64,000 nt of DNA, from positions 62,001-126,000 of the forward strand of contig JAWMQN010000003.1 in NCBI GenBank assembly GCA_033283265.1, in the 5' to 3' direction. The notes below the pieces were generated by a model. The model was not told the DNA's origin. It saw only the letters and a list, made by a program, of their open reading frames with translations, and made no database searches. Positions within the stretch are counted from its first letter, which is position 1; each line of letters begins with the position of its first letter. Of the stretch, positions 1 to 8,916 are shown in pieces. A program made the translations under genes and the position numbers. The DNA is from Mangrovimicrobium sp033283265. GTDB taxonomy: Bacteria > Pseudomonadota > Gammaproteobacteria > Pseudomonadales > Halieaceae.

Positions 1-69
1 GCCGACAGCTTCCTTGACCTTCAGGGTAAAAACGCCCGGATTCCCGCCTTCTTCGTAGCGCCCATCTAA
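1..69 (+). CDS. C-terminal end of an upstream protein (partial)
   Basis: Reading frame 1 is open from the first base and ends at TAA 67-69. It leaves 22 residues ending in IPAFFVAPI. Only four bases separate this stop from the next ATG at 74, so the gene is probably the upstream member of the same polysaccharide operon. The fragment is too short to assign a family. Confidence 0.55.
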   Translation, partial: ADSFLDLQGKNARIPAFFVAPI

Positions 70-73
70 GCCC

Positions 74-1039
74 ATGCCCCGCAATCTCGTCGCCGTCATC
101 GTCACCTTCAACCGCCTGGAAAAGCTGCAGGAGACTGTCGCCCACAGTCTCGGCAAGGGCTTCTATCGGGTGGTGGTGGTCGACAACTGCTCCACCGATG
201 GCAGCGCGGACTGGCTGGATACCCAGCGCGATGCGGAACTCGTGGTCCTGCACAACAGCAGCAACCTCGGTGGTGCGGGTGGCTTCCAGCGCGGCTTCGA
301 CTACGTCGCCACCCAATTGCCCGAGGCCGACTGGCTGGTCTGCTACGACGACGACGCCTGGCCGGCCAACGACGTGGTGAGCCAGTTCCAGGCGCTGGAG
401 ATTCCCGAGCGGGTCGGCAGTCTCGCCGCGGCGGTATTCCTGCCCGATGGCGCGATCAGCGAAATGAACCGGCCCAGCCGCAACCCCTTCTGGCACGCCC
501 GCGAGTTCTTCGGCGCGGCGAGCCAGGGCCGCCACGGTTTCCATGTCAGCCACGAGGACTACCGTTCGACGACGCCGATCGCGGTCGACGCATCCTCCTT
601 TGTCGGCTGTTTCATTCGCCTGTCGCTGATCCGCGAGGGCAAAATCGGCCTGCCGCGCAGCGAGCTGTTCATCTACGCCGACGACATCATCTACGTCCTG
701 GAATTGCGCCGCGCCGGCTACGAGCACTGGTTTGCACCGGGCATCCACTTCACCCACGACTGCCAGACCCTGGTCAACCAGCAGGACGTCTACCGGCCGA
801 TGTGGAAGGTCTACTACACCTTCCGCAACCGGCTGGAGGTCTACCGGATCGCCTCCGGCTGGTTCTATCCGCTGATCCTTTTGATCAAGATCCCGTCCTT
901 CTTCCTCACCGCCCGCCACTACGAAGCCCACGAGCGCAGGCAGTTCCGCGCGGTGACCGCGGCGGCAGTGTGGGATGGGGTTCGCAGGGATTACCGCAAG
1001 AGCCACCCTGAGGTGCTGGCCCTGAGCAGCGACAGCTAG
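74..1039 (+). CDS. Family 2 glycosyltransferase (galactofuranosyl/rhamnosyltransferase-like)
   Basis: A 321-residue GT-A glycosyltransferase. The N-terminus gives the nucleotide-binding start VAVIVTFNR, followed by VVDNCSTDG, the NLGGAGGFQRGF segment typical of the COG1216 galactofuranosyl/rhamnosyltransferase group, and the metal-binding DDDAW near residue 92. A second acidic run (YADDI) near residue 205 fits the acceptor/catalytic region. The family transfers an NDP-activated sugar to a growing surface glycan on the cytoplasmic face of the inner membrane. It follows a partial gene by 4 bp and converges with a Wzt-like ATPase, overlapping it by 4 bp. Family is secure; donor and acceptor are unknown. 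Confidence 0.88.
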   Translation: MPRNLVAVIVTFNRLEKLQETVAHSLGKGFYRVVVVDNCSTDGSADWLDTQRDAELVVLHNSSNLGGAGGFQRGFDYVATQLPEADWLVCYDDDAWPANDVVSQFQALEIPERVGSLAAAVFLPDGAISEMNRPSRNPFWHAREFFGAASQGRHGFHVSHEDYRSTTPIAVDASSFVGCFIRLSLIREGKIGLPRSELFIYADDIIYVLELRRAGYEHWFAPGIHFTHDCQTLVNQQDVYRPMWKVYYTFRNRLEVYRIASGWFYPLILLIKIPSFFLTARHYEAHERRQFRAVTAAAVWDGVRRDYRKSHPEVLALSSDS

Positions 1040-1749
1040 CGCGGTTTCAGGCTGTTGTTATAGAGCGCGAGCACTTCGTCGGGCTCGCCTTCGCCAGCGA
1101 CGCGGCCATTTTCGATCCACAGTACCCGGTCGCACAGCTCGCTGATCTGCTTGTCCGAGTGGGACACGAAGACCACCGTCTGGTTGCCGCAGATCCGCTC
1201 CTTCATCGCCTGCTCGGCCTTGCCGCGGAACTGCGTGTCGCCAACACTGAGGATCTCATCCACCAGCAGGATATCGACGTGGGTCAACAGTGCAGTGGTA
1301 AAGCCGAGCCGCGACTTCATGCCGGAGGAATAGGTTTTCACCGGCTCCTCGAAGGAGTCACCGAGCTCGGAGAACTCCTTGATCTGCTCGAGAAACTCCA
1401 GGGCCTCCTGCTTGCTTGCGCCCTGCAGCATCGCCGACAGCAGCGCGTTGTCGCGCCCGCTGAGGTCGGGTTTGTGGCCGAGGCCTATGGTCAGCAGTGA
1501 AGCGGTCTTGCCCGGGCTGGCCAGGACCCGGCCACTGGTCGGTGCGAGAATGCCGGCCATGATACGCAACATGGTGGTCTTGCCGACGCCGTTGCGGCCG
1601 ATGATGCCCAGGGTCTCGTTCTCGTAGAGCTTGAACGACACCGAGTTGAGCACGTGGTGCACGCCGTGGTCGAAGGTGCCCTTGCTGGTGTGGAAGTTGA
1701 TAGAGACATCTTCCAGTTCCAGCATGACAGCGCGGGCATCACTGCTCAT
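1036..1749 (-). CDS. ABC transporter ATP-binding protein, polysaccharide export (Wzt/KpsT/TagH type)
   Basis: This ATPase powers export of a lipid-linked surface polysaccharide. Visible motifs are Walker A GRNGVGKTT, the signature YSSGMKSRLGF, Walker B DILLVDEILSVGD and the H-loop VFVSHS. At about 237 residues it is a short form without the C-terminal carbohydrate-binding domain of long Wzt proteins, so export probably needs no dedicated terminal modification. The start is placed at 1749 (MSSDARA) rather than at an upstream in-frame codon at 1800, because it forms a TGATG stop/start overlap with the permease gene. This indicates translational coupling. Confidence 0.9.
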   Translation of the reverse strand: MSSDARAVMLELEDVSINFHTSKGTFDHGVHHVLNSVSFKLYENETLGIIGRNGVGKTTMLRIMAGILAPTSGRVLASPGKTASLLTIGLGHKPDLSGRDNALLSAMLQGASKQEALEFLEQIKEFSELGDSFEEPVKTYSSGMKSRLGFTTALLTHVDILLVDEILSVGDTQFRGKAEQAMKERICGNQTVVFVSHSDKQISELCDRVLWIENGRVAGEGEPDEVLALYNNSLKPR

Positions 1750-2528
1750 CAGGTGAGCACCTTCAGTGCGAGGTACTGGCTGAAGCGACGCATGAACCAC
1801 AGGGCGCAGTAGATAACCCCGATGGAAACCACACCGATTGCCAGCAGATGTGTGAGGTCAGGTGCCGCGTGGTGAATCATCACCTGGCGATGCGCGTCGA
1901 TAATGAAAGCCAGCGGATTGAGGGTGAACAGCAACTCGACTTTCTGCGGGTTCTCGATACCGCGCGGATCCCAGAAGATGCCCGAGGTGAACATCAGGAA
2001 CGTCATGCCGAGGGGGATGAACTTCATGAAGTCGCGGACGATACAGACCAGGCAGGCGCCGATAAAACTGCAGGCCACGATCATCAGGTAGAACACCAGC
2101 AGCAGGGGGATCATCCACAGCCAAGCGACATCCGCCTGCAACCCGCTGAGCAAGAGGAACACCACCATCAACAGGTAGACCGTCGACTGGCGATACAGGC
2201 TTTCCTGCACCGCGGACATCGGGAAGAGGGATTTCGGCACGTTGATCTTGCCTATCAGGCCCTGGCTGCTGACGATGCTGCCGGAAGCCTGCAGCACGGT
2301 TTTCGAGAACCAGATGAAGGCGAACTTGCCGGTGGCGAGGAACAGGATGAAATCGCCCGAGCGCTTGCCCGAGTCGAGTATCAGGTTAAACACCACATAG
2401 AATACGCAGACCCAGGCGAGGGGCTCGAGGAACCACCAGAGGAAACCCAGCTTGAACTTGGCAGCATCCGCCTTCAGCAGCATACGCGCATGCATGTCTA
2501 CCAGGCCAAAGTACTGTGAGAGGGTCAT
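1749..2528 (-). CDS. ABC-2 type polysaccharide export permease (Wzm/KpsM/TagG type)
   Basis: A 259-residue integral membrane protein with about six hydrophobic segments and the ABC-2 export arrangement, including the conserved FYLMIVACSFIGACLVCIVRDF stretch ahead of a late KFIPLGMTFLMFTSGIFW segment. It forms the translocation pore for an undecaprenyl-linked glycan together with the ATPase encoded 1 nt downstream. The gene is divergent from rsmA across about 135 bp. The family is clear; whether the cargo is O-antigen, capsule or another glycan cannot be told from this fragment of the locus. Confidence 0.9.
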   Translation of the reverse strand: MTLSQYFGLVDMHARMLLKADAAKFKLGFLWWFLEPLAWVCVFYVVFNLILDSGKRSGDFILFLATGKFAFIWFSKTVLQASGSIVSSQGLIGKINVPKSLFPMSAVQESLYRQSTVYLLMVVFLLLSGLQADVAWLWMIPLLLVFYLMIVACSFIGACLVCIVRDFMKFIPLGMTFLMFTSGIFWDPRGIENPQKVELLFTLNPLAFIIDAHRQVMIHHAAPDLTHLLAIGVVSIGVIYCALWFMRRFSQYLALKVLT

Positions 2529-2663
2529 CGGGGTGAAACGGGTTCCAGGTTATGTATTTGCCGCCCCGCGGGGCGCGCGCAAGTGTAACAGAATTGACCC
2601 GGGGAACTGCAATCGCCGCCCCGGCGGCAACTTCCTCAGGCAATCCCCCGCCAGTGCAGTACA

Positions 2664-3467
2664 ATGGGCGCCATGACCAATACCCCCCGCCAGCAGGCCC
2701 CGCGCAAGCGCTTCGGCCAGAACTTCCTCACCGACCACGGTGTCATCGACGCCATCGCCAGGGCGATCCACCCGCAGGCCGGCGAGCACCTGGTCGAAAT
2801 CGGCCCCGGCCGCGGCGCGCTGACTGAAACCCTCGCCCCCAGCGGCTGCAAGCTGGACGTGATCGAACTGGACCGCGACCTGGTCCCCGGCCTGCTCGCC
2901 GCCTTCAGCATCTACCCCGGCTTCAAGCTGCACAGCATGGATGCCCTCAAGGCCGACTACGCCGCGCTGGCCGCTGGCAGCGAGCAGATCCGGGTGGTCG
3001 GCAACCTGCCCTACAACATCTCCACCCCGCTGATCTTCCGCCTGCTGGAGTTCGCCCCGGTCATTAGCGACATGCACTTCATGCTGCAACTGGAGGTGGT
3101 CCAGCGCCTGGCGGCCAGCCCGAACAGCAAGCACTGGGGGCGCCTCGGCATCATGGCCCAGTACCACTGCGAGGTGACGCATCTCTTCGATGTGCCGCCG
3201 GAAGCCTTCTACCCCCCGCCCAAGGTGCAGTCCGCCATCGTGCGCCTGGTGCCGCGGCGCACCTCCCCCTGGCCGGGCTGCGACCCGGCGCAGTTGCGCA
3301 AGGTGGTGCAATCGGCCTTCGCCCATCGCCGTAAAACCTTGCGCAATAACCTCAAAGGCCTTATAGATATGGACACTCTGGAGGCGATGGGCATTGACCC
3401 CGCGACGCGGGCGGAAACGCTGGAATTGCCGCAATTCATCGACATCACGAATGCAATCCATGGCTGA
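2664..3467 (+). CDS. rsmA: 16S rRNA dimethyladenosine transferase RsmA (KsgA)
   Basis: It dimethylates the two adjacent adenines (A1518/A1519 in E. coli numbering) of the 3'-terminal 16S rRNA hairpin during late 30S maturation. The sequence shows the family hallmarks: RKRFGQNFLTD, the SAM-binding VEIGPGRGALTE, the acidic VIELDRD and the catalytic NLPYNIS (NxPY class). Two starts are possible, ATG 2664 and ATG 2673 (MTNTPRQ). A TACAAT at 2659-2664 is placed so that a transcript from it would begin almost at the second ATG, so leaderless initiation is conceivable. apaG overlaps the 3' end by 8 bp. Confidence 0.97.
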   Translation: MGAMTNTPRQQAPRKRFGQNFLTDHGVIDAIARAIHPQAGEHLVEIGPGRGALTETLAPSGCKLDVIELDRDLVPGLLAAFSIYPGFKLHSMDALKADYAALAAGSEQIRVVGNLPYNISTPLIFRLLEFAPVISDMHFMLQLEVVQRLAASPNSKHWGRLGIMAQYHCEVTHLFDVPPEAFYPPPKVQSAIVRLVPRRTSPWPGCDPAQLRKVVQSAFAHRRKTLRNNLKGLIDMDTLEAMGIDPATRAETLELPQFIDITNAIHG

Positions 3468-3870
3468 ATCCGAATTCAATCCCGAGCACGTCCGGGTCAA
3501 GGTGGCAACCGCCTACCTGCCGGGCCATTCCAGTCCCGACGAAGACCAGTACACCTTCGCCTACACCATCACCATCAGCAACTCCGGCAGCCGGCCGGTG
3601 CAGTTGCTCTCCCGCCACTGGGTGATCACCGATGCCGACAGCAAGGTGCAGGAAGTGCGCGGCGAGGGTGTCGTCGGCGAGCAGCCGGTGATTCCCCCGG
3701 GCGAGTCCTACCGCTACACCAGCGGCACCACCATCAACACGCCGGTCGGCTTCATGGAGGGCAGCTATTACATGGTCCTGAGTGACGACGCAGCGCCCAC
3801 CGAGACCCTGGACCAGTTCCAGGTGCCCATCCCGCCCTTTACCCTGCACACCCCCACCGCCCTCAACTGA
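3460..3870 (+). CDS. apaG: ApaG protein (Co2+/Mg2+ efflux-associated fold)
   Basis: A 136-residue protein of the ApaG/DUF525 family, an immunoglobulin-like beta-sandwich of uncertain biochemical role that is genetically linked to RsmA and ApaH across gammaproteobacteria. Recognisable blocks are YTITISNSGSRPVQLLSRHW, a GEGVVGEQPVIPPGE loop and YTSGTTINTPVGFMEGSY. The start is placed at 3460 (MAESEF), 8 bp inside rsmA; longer versions would add residues that are simply the rsmA 3' end in another frame. The stop lies 13 bp before apaH, consistent with one transcript. Confidence 0.95.
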   Translation: MAESEFNPEHVRVKVATAYLPGHSSPDEDQYTFAYTITISNSGSRPVQLLSRHWVITDADSKVQEVRGEGVVGEQPVIPPGESYRYTSGTTINTPVGFMEGSYYMVLSDDAAPTETLDQFQVPIPPFTLHTPTALN

Positions 3871-3883
3871 AAGCGAGAGCACC

Positions 3884-4744
3884 ATGGCCACCTACGCCGT
3901 CGGCGACATTCAGGGCTGCCTGCAACCGCTGAAGACACTGCTCCGAGCGGTGGATTTCAATCCCTCGCGGGACGTGCTCTGGTCGGTGGGCGACATCATC
4001 AACCGCGGCCCGCGCTGCCTGAAGACCCTGCGCTTCCTCTACGAGATGCGCGACAGCCTGGTGCTGGTGCTGGGCAACCACGACCTGCACCTGCTGGCGG
4101 TGGCCGCCGGGGTGCGCAAGCCCTCGCGCAGCGACACCCTGGAGAAGATCCTCGCCGCGCCGGACCGCGAGCAGCTGCTCGGCTGGCTGGTGCAGCGGCC
4201 GCTGATCCACCGCGAGTACGGCCACACCCTGGTGCACGCCGGCATTCCGCCGCAGTGGAGCATCCCCTACGCCATCGGCCGCGCCCGCGAAGTGGAGAAT
4301 GTGCTGCAGAGCTCCGACTGCACCGCCTTCCTCAAGGCCATGTACGGCAACGAGCCCAACATCTGGTTCGAGGAGCTGACCGGCATGACCCGGCTGCGGG
4401 TCATCACCAACTACCTGACCCGCATGCGCTACTGCACCGCCAACGGCGCCCTCGACCTGATGAGCAAGGGACCCAGGCCGGACCCGGACGCGGGCGACGT
4501 CGCCCCCTGGTTCAGCCACCCCAACCGCGCCGCGGCGGACGAGAATATCCTCTTCGGCCACTGGGCCTCGCTTGAGGGCTGCACCGACATCCCCCACGTC
4601 ATCGGCCTCGACTCCGGCTGCGTCTGGGGCGGCGCGCTGTCCCTCTACTGCCTGGAGACCGGCGAGATGATTCGCTGCCGCTGCAAGGACGGCCGCGCCC
4701 GGGACGAGCCGCAGAGCGTGAAACGCTACCGCATCGACGGTTAA
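3884..4744 (+). CDS. apaH: Symmetrical diadenosine tetraphosphatase ApaH
   Basis: It cleaves Ap4A symmetrically to two ADP and so lowers alarmone levels and prevents Np4A capping of RNA. The 286-residue protein carries the calcineurin-type metallophosphatase motifs in order: GDIQGC, GDIINRGP (where E. coli has GDLVARGP), GNHDL, and the late histidines in VHAG and FGHW. The start at 3884 follows GAGAGCACC. It lies in the rsmA-apaG-apaH-cca run with short gaps. The common neighbour glpE is absent here. Confidence 0.96.
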   Translation: MATYAVGDIQGCLQPLKTLLRAVDFNPSRDVLWSVGDIINRGPRCLKTLRFLYEMRDSLVLVLGNHDLHLLAVAAGVRKPSRSDTLEKILAAPDREQLLGWLVQRPLIHREYGHTLVHAGIPPQWSIPYAIGRAREVENVLQSSDCTAFLKAMYGNEPNIWFEELTGMTRLRVITNYLTRMRYCTANGALDLMSKGPRPDPDAGDVAPWFSHPNRAAADENILFGHWASLEGCTDIPHVIGLDSGCVWGGALSLYCLETGEMIRCRCKDGRARDEPQSVKRYRIDG

Positions 4745-4753
4745 ACTCTAGCC

Positions 4754-6007
4754 ATGGAAACCTACCTCGTCGGCGGCGCAGTGCGCGACGCCCTGCTCGA
4801 ATACCCGGTCCACGAGCGCGACTGGGTGGTGGTCGGTGCCACACCGGACGAGATGACCGGCGGGGGCTACCGCCAGGTGGGCCGGGACTTCCCGGTCTTC
4901 ATCCACCCGGACACCGGCGAGGAGTACGCCCTGGCCCGCACCGAGCGCAAGCAGGGCCACGGCTACACCGGCTTCGTCGTGCACTGCGCGCCGGACGTCA
5001 CCCTCGAGGAGGACCTGCTGCGCCGCGACCTGACCATCAACGCCATGGCCCAGGCGGCGGACGGCAGCATCATCGACCCCTTCGGCGGCCAGCGCGACCT
5101 TGCCGACAAAGTCCTGCGCCACGTCTCCGACGCCTTTGTCGAGGACCCGCTGCGGGTGTTGCGCACCGCCCGTTTCGCCGCCCGCTACGCCCATCTCGGC
5201 TTCAGCGTCGCCCCCGAAACCCTGGCCCTGATGGGCGAGATCGTCGCCCAGGGCGAACTGGCCCACCTCAGTATCGAGCGGGTCTGGCGGGAGATGGAGC
5301 GGGCGCTGGGGGAGCGCAACCCGGAGGTGTTCGTCTGCGTCTTGCGCGACTGCGGCGCCCTGGCGGCGCTGCTGCCCGAGGTCGAGGCCCTGTTCGGGGT
5401 GCCGCAAACCCCGGCCTACCACCCGGAAATCGACACCGGCGTGCACACCCTGATGTGCCTCGAGCAGGCAGTGAAGCTGAACGCAGGCACCGAGGTGCGC
5501 TTCGCGGTCCTGGTGCACGACCTCGGCAAGGCGCTCACCCCCGCGGCGGAGTTGCCCCGGCATATCGCCCACGAACAGCGCGGGCTCAAGCCGGTCCGGG
5601 CGGTTTGTGAACGCCTGAAGGCGCCCAACAGCTACCGCGAGCTGGCCCTGGCGGTCTGCGAATACCACCTGCACTGCCACCGGGCGCTGGAATTGCGCGG
5701 CAAGACCCTGCTGAAGTTGATGCGCGGCACCGGAGCGCTGCGCCAGCCGGAAAGATTCGAGGCCTTCCTGCTGGCCTGCGAGGCGGATGCCCGGGGCCGG
5801 GCGGGACTGGAGGATCGGCCCTACCCGCAGGCGGACTACCTACGTACTGCGCTGCTCGCCGCCCGCGCGGTCACGGCGCAGCCCTTTACCGCTCAGGGCC
5901 TGACCGGCAAGGCGATCGGCGCGGCCATGGAACAGGAGCAGGTGCGGGTACTGGAGGCCCACCGGGCGGGCTATTCCGCCGCGGACACGTCCCGGCCCCG
6001 CCACTGA
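4754..6007 (+). CDS. cca: Multifunctional CCA tRNA nucleotidyltransferase
   Basis: It adds or repairs the 3' CCA of tRNAs using CTP and ATP without a template. The N-terminus has the class II nucleotidyltransferase motif GGAVRDALL and the RRDLTINAMA block. A C-terminal HD domain (VLVHDLGKALTP, with further histidines in EYHLHCH) gives the gammaproteobacterial form its phosphohydrolase activities. Length is 417 residues, close to the E. coli protein. Its last 37 bp overlap the convergent folK gene; both C-termini are otherwise normal. Confidence 0.96.
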   Translation: METYLVGGAVRDALLEYPVHERDWVVVGATPDEMTGGGYRQVGRDFPVFIHPDTGEEYALARTERKQGHGYTGFVVHCAPDVTLEEDLLRRDLTINAMAQAADGSIIDPFGGQRDLADKVLRHVSDAFVEDPLRVLRTARFAARYAHLGFSVAPETLALMGEIVAQGELAHLSIERVWREMERALGERNPEVFVCVLRDCGALAALLPEVEALFGVPQTPAYHPEIDTGVHTLMCLEQAVKLNAGTEVRFAVLVHDLGKALTPAAELPRHIAHEQRGLKPVRAVCERLKAPNSYRELALAVCEYHLHCHRALELRGKTLLKLMRGTGALRQPERFEAFLLACEADARGRAGLEDRPYPQADYLRTALLAARAVTAQPFTAQGLTGKAIGAAMEQEQVRVLEAHRAGYSAADTSRPRH

Positions 6008-6483
6008 AAGGCGACCTGGGTGATATCCCGCGAACCGGCGAAGCCGGCCCACAACTCCCGGTAGCTGGCAGCCCCGCCCGGCAGCGTCTGCTCCGGCGCC
6101 AGCTGCGCCAGCGGCCGCAGCACAAAGGCACAGTCGAGGATCTCGCCGCGCGGCAGGCGCACCCCGTCGATCTCGCCGACCAGCTCATCGTAGGTGAGGA
6201 TATCGATATCCAGCTGCCGCGCGGCAAAGCGCGGGGCATCCGGCGCCCGGCCGTGCTCGGTCTCGATGTGCCGCAGTACCCGGGCCAGTTCACCCAGCGG
6301 AAGATCGGTGGTGATGGCAACTACCATATTAAGGAAGGGCTGGCCGTCAAAGCCGACAGCCGGACAGTCGTACACCGGGGACAGTTCCAGGGCACCGAAA
6401 CGGTCCGCCAGCGCATCCAGCCCGGCAGTTATGTAGCGCTCGCGCTCGATATTGCTGCCCAGGCCGAGGAAGACGCGGGCCAT
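5971..6483 (-). CDS. folK: 6-hydroxymethyl-7,8-dihydropterin pyrophosphokinase
   Basis: It transfers pyrophosphate from ATP to 6-hydroxymethyl-dihydropterin in folate synthesis. Family motifs seen in the 170 residues are FLGLGSNIERE, the VYDCPAVGFDGQPFLNMVV region and RQLDIDILTYDEL, which holds the metal-binding D-x-D. The stop of folB and the start of folK share one base (TGATG), so tsaD-folB-folK are translationally coupled. The 3' end runs 37 bp into the opposite-strand cca gene. Confidence 0.95.
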   Translation of the reverse strand: MARVFLGLGSNIERERYITAGLDALADRFGALELSPVYDCPAVGFDGQPFLNMVVAITTDLPLGELARVLRHIETEHGRAPDAPRFAARQLDIDILTYDELVGEIDGVRLPRGEILDCAFVLRPLAQLAPEQTLPGGAASYRELWAGFAGSRDITQVAFQWRGRDVSAAE

Positions 6484-6839
6484 CAGGGGCGCTGCCCCCG
6501 CTCGATGATGACGCCGACGTCCTCCGCGGCGGCCACCGCCCCGGGCTTGCTGAGTGTCAGCCGCAGCCAGGGAATGGCGAATTCGCCGCGCACGATTTCC
6601 GCCACCCGCTCGGCGAGCGTCTCGATCAACTGAAAGCTGCTCGCTTCGACGAAAGCAATCACCCGCTTTGCAATGGCGTCGTAGTCCACCGCCTCGGCGA
6701 TGCCGTCCGTGGCCGCGGCGGCCCGGTTGTCGCTGGCCAGCTCCAGGTGCAGGACCAGCGGCTGGCGGATATTGCGCTCCCAGTCGTAGACCCCGATGAC
6801 CGCCTCGGCGCGCAGGCCGCGGATGTAGACGATGTCCAT
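6483..6839 (-). CDS. folB: Dihydroneopterin aldolase
   Basis: It converts 7,8-dihydroneopterin to 6-hydroxymethyl-dihydropterin and glycolaldehyde, directly upstream of the FolK step. The 118-residue tunnelling-fold protein begins MDIVYIRGLRAEAVIGVYDWE, whose GVYDWE matches the substrate-binding edge of bacterial FolB, and has the LIETLAERVAEIV helix with its conserved glutamate. It starts within the tsaD stop (TGATG) and ends within the folK start. Confidence 0.95.
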   Translation of the reverse strand: MDIVYIRGLRAEAVIGVYDWERNIRQPLVLHLELASDNRAAAATDGIAEAVDYDAIAKRVIAFVEASSFQLIETLAERVAEIVRGEFAIPWLRLTLSKPGAVAAAEDVGVIIERGQRP

Positions 6840-7876
6840 CAGGCGGCGCCCTCCAGCGGCGGCAGCTCTTCCATCGGCCAGCGCGGGCGCACCTGGGGCG
6901 CGTCCCCGTCCCGCTGGCCCGCCAGCAGGCGCTGGGCGCCGGCGAAGGCGATCATCGCACCGTTATCGGTACAGAAACGCGGCGCCGGGTAGAACACCCG
7001 GGCACGCTCCTTCTTCAGCGCCTCGGTCAGTGAAGCGCGCAGATTGGTGTTAGCGCTTACTCCGCCCGCAATGACCAGGGTCTTGAGCTTTTCCTGGCGC
7101 AGCGCCCGGCGGCACTTGATCACCAGGGTATCCACGACGGCATCCTCGAAGGCGCGGGCGATGTCGCGGCTGTCGGCATCGCTCAGGCCCTCCTCACCCC
7201 GGCAGGCCTCCACCGTGTTGAGAGCGTAGGTCTTGAGGCCGCTGAAGCTGAAGTCCAGGCCCGGCCGGTTGACCATGGGCCGGGGGAAGTCGAAGCGCTG
7301 CGGGTTGCCCTCCAGGGCCAATCGGGCGATGTGCGGGCCGCCCGGGTAGGGCAGGCCGAGCAGCTTGGCGGTCTTGTCGAAGGCCTCGCCGGCGGCGTCG
7401 TCGAGGGATTCGCCGAGCAGGCGGTAGCGGCCGATGCCGTCCACCCGCACCAGCTGGGTGTGGCCGCCGGAGACCAGCAGGGCGACAAAGGGAAACTCCG
7501 GCCGCTCCGCCTCCAGCATCGGCGCCAGCAGGTGGCCCTCCATGTGGTGCACGCCGAGCGCCGGGATACCCCAGCCCCAGGCCAGCGAACGCGCCAGGGT
7601 CGCCCCGACCATCAGCGCACCGACCAGGCCGGGCCCGGCGGTATAGGCCACGCCATCGAGTTCGCTTCCTTTTATACCTGCGCGCGCCAGCACCTCCTCG
7701 ACCATGGGCAGGGTCTTGCGCACGTGGTCGCGGGAGGCCAGTTCCGGCACCACACCGCCGTACTCGACGTGGATGTCGATCTGGCTGAACAGGGCGTCCG
7801 CCAGCAGGCCGCGCTCGGTGTCGAACAGCGCCACGCCGGTCTCATCGCAGGAGGTTTCGAGGCCGAGTACGAGCAT
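6839..7876 (-). CDS. tsaD: tRNA N6-adenosine threonylcarbamoyltransferase, TsaD
   Basis: It transfers the threonylcarbamoyl group from TC-AMP to A37 of ANN-decoding tRNAs, together with TsaB and TsaE. The 345 residues start MLVLGLETSCDETGVAL and contain the metal-binding HHMEGH, the nucleotide-binding ASKH-fold segments LLVSGGHTQL and VIAGGVSANTNLR, and a late DNGAMIAFAG. The start at 7876 is chosen by homology; an in-frame extension to 7984 is not conserved in character. It is divergent from rpsU. The usual neighbour plsY is missing between folB and tsaD. Confidence 0.96.
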   Translation of the reverse strand: MLVLGLETSCDETGVALFDTERGLLADALFSQIDIHVEYGGVVPELASRDHVRKTLPMVEEVLARAGIKGSELDGVAYTAGPGLVGALMVGATLARSLAWGWGIPALGVHHMEGHLLAPMLEAERPEFPFVALLVSGGHTQLVRVDGIGRYRLLGESLDDAAGEAFDKTAKLLGLPYPGGPHIARLALEGNPQRFDFPRPMVNRPGLDFSFSGLKTYALNTVEACRGEEGLSDADSRDIARAFEDAVVDTLVIKCRRALRQEKLKTLVIAGGVSANTNLRASLTEALKKERARVFYPAPRFCTDNGAMIAFAGAQRLLAGQRDGDAPQVRPRWPMEELPPLEGAA

Positions 7877-7978
7877 TTCGGGGGGTCCGGGAGGGAATTT
7901 CCGCGAATCATACTGCCTGCCCCCTGCCCAGGCCAGCTGGAGCGACCATTTTTCATGCAATCGGGGCCGCCAACCCCT

Positions 7979-8007
7979 TTGCAAAGCGCCATGCTTGAGT
8001 ATAGAAT
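7979..8007 (+). promoter_or_regulatory. Sigma-70-like promoter of the rpsU-dnaG-rpoD operon
   Basis: A -35 element TTGCAA (7979-7984) and a -10 element TAGAAT (8002-8007) are separated by 17 bp, 73 bp upstream of the rpsU ATG. Spacing and sequence fit a primary sigma promoter. The position, just after the divergent tsaD start, is where the macromolecular-synthesis operon promoter is expected. Confidence 0.6.
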
Positions 8008-8080
8008 GCGCGCCCTTTCTGGCGATTGTCGGGCCAATGCGCCGTCAGTCCACCGAATTAACGAAACAGGTAGAAACTGG

Positions 8081-8296
8081 ATGCCACACATCAAGGTAAA
8101 GGAAAACGAACCGTTTGACGTAGCTCTGCGTCGCTTCAAGCGCTCCTGCGAAAAAGCCGGCGTTCTGGCTGAAGTTCGCAAGCGCGAGCACTACGAGAAG
8201 CCCACCACTGTGCGCAAGCGCGCCGCCGCTGCCGCAGTCAAGCGCCACGCCAAGAAGCTGGCCCGGGAAAACCGCAAGCGCGTACGTCTCTACTGA
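8081..8296 (+). CDS. rpsU: 30S ribosomal protein bS21
   Basis: A 71-residue, very basic protein (MPHIKVKENEPFDVALRRF) ending in the typical RENRKRVRLY tail. It joins the 30S subunit near the anti-Shine-Dalgarno region and helps translation initiation. The start at 8081 is set by the invariant bS21 N-terminus. It is the first gene of the rpsU-yqeY-dnaG-rpoD operon, which couples ribosome, primase and sigma factor supply. Confidence 0.98.
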   Translation: MPHIKVKENEPFDVALRRFKRSCEKAGVLAEVRKREHYEKPTTVRKRAAAAAVKRHAKKLARENRKRVRLY

Positions 8297-8333
8297 TCCG
8301 GCCGCCCGGCCTCAGTAGCGCAACACCCGCACC

Positions 8334-8789
8334 ATGCCAGAAACCACCCTGCTCGAGCGTATCAAGGCCGACGTGAAGTCGGCCATGAAAGCCCGGGAAA
8401 AGGAGCGCCTGGCGACCCTTCGGCTGATCCAGGCCGAATTCAAACGCATCGAAGTCGACGAGCGCATAGAGCTGGACGATGCTCGCGCCCTCGCCGTGCT
8501 CGACAAGATGCTCAAGCAGCGCAAGGACTCCGCCCAGCAGTACCTCGACGCCGGCCGCAGCGAGCTGGCGGACCAGGAGAATGCGGAGATCGCCGTCCTC
8601 CAGGAATTCCTGCCGGAACAGCTCAGCGACGACGAGATCAATGCCCTGATCGACGCGGCCCTGGCCGCCTCCGACGCCAGCGGCATGCAGGCGATGGGCG
8701 CCGTGATGGGCCAGCTCAAACCACAGGTACAGGGCCGCGCCGACATGGGCGCCGTCAGCGCCCTGGTGAAAGCCCGCCTCAGCAGCTAA
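8334..8789 (+). CDS. GatB/YqeY domain protein
   Basis: A 151-residue stand-alone YqeY protein, related to the C-terminal tRNA-binding tail domain of the GatB amidotransferase subunit. The characteristic start LLERIKADVKSAMKAREKERLATLRLIQAEFK and the glycine-rich C-terminal GAVMGQLKPQVQGRADM region are visible. Its cellular role is not established. Its place between rpsU and dnaG is common in gammaproteobacteria. Start ATG 8334 lies 37 bp after rpsU. Confidence 0.93.
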   Translation: MPETTLLERIKADVKSAMKAREKERLATLRLIQAEFKRIEVDERIELDDARALAVLDKMLKQRKDSAQQYLDAGRSELADQENAEIAVLQEFLPEQLSDDEINALIDAALAASDASGMQAMGAVMGQLKPQVQGRADMGAVSALVKARLSS

Positions 8790-8916
8790 AGCCAATCCAC
8801 GCCCGGGCAGCATCACCAGCCAGCGACCAGCCCCTGCCCCAGGCGCCGGCTGAGCTGTCCCCCCGGCGAGAAAATCCCGCTCCCAATCAACGCTGCCGAG
8901 TGTTTCAATAACGGCC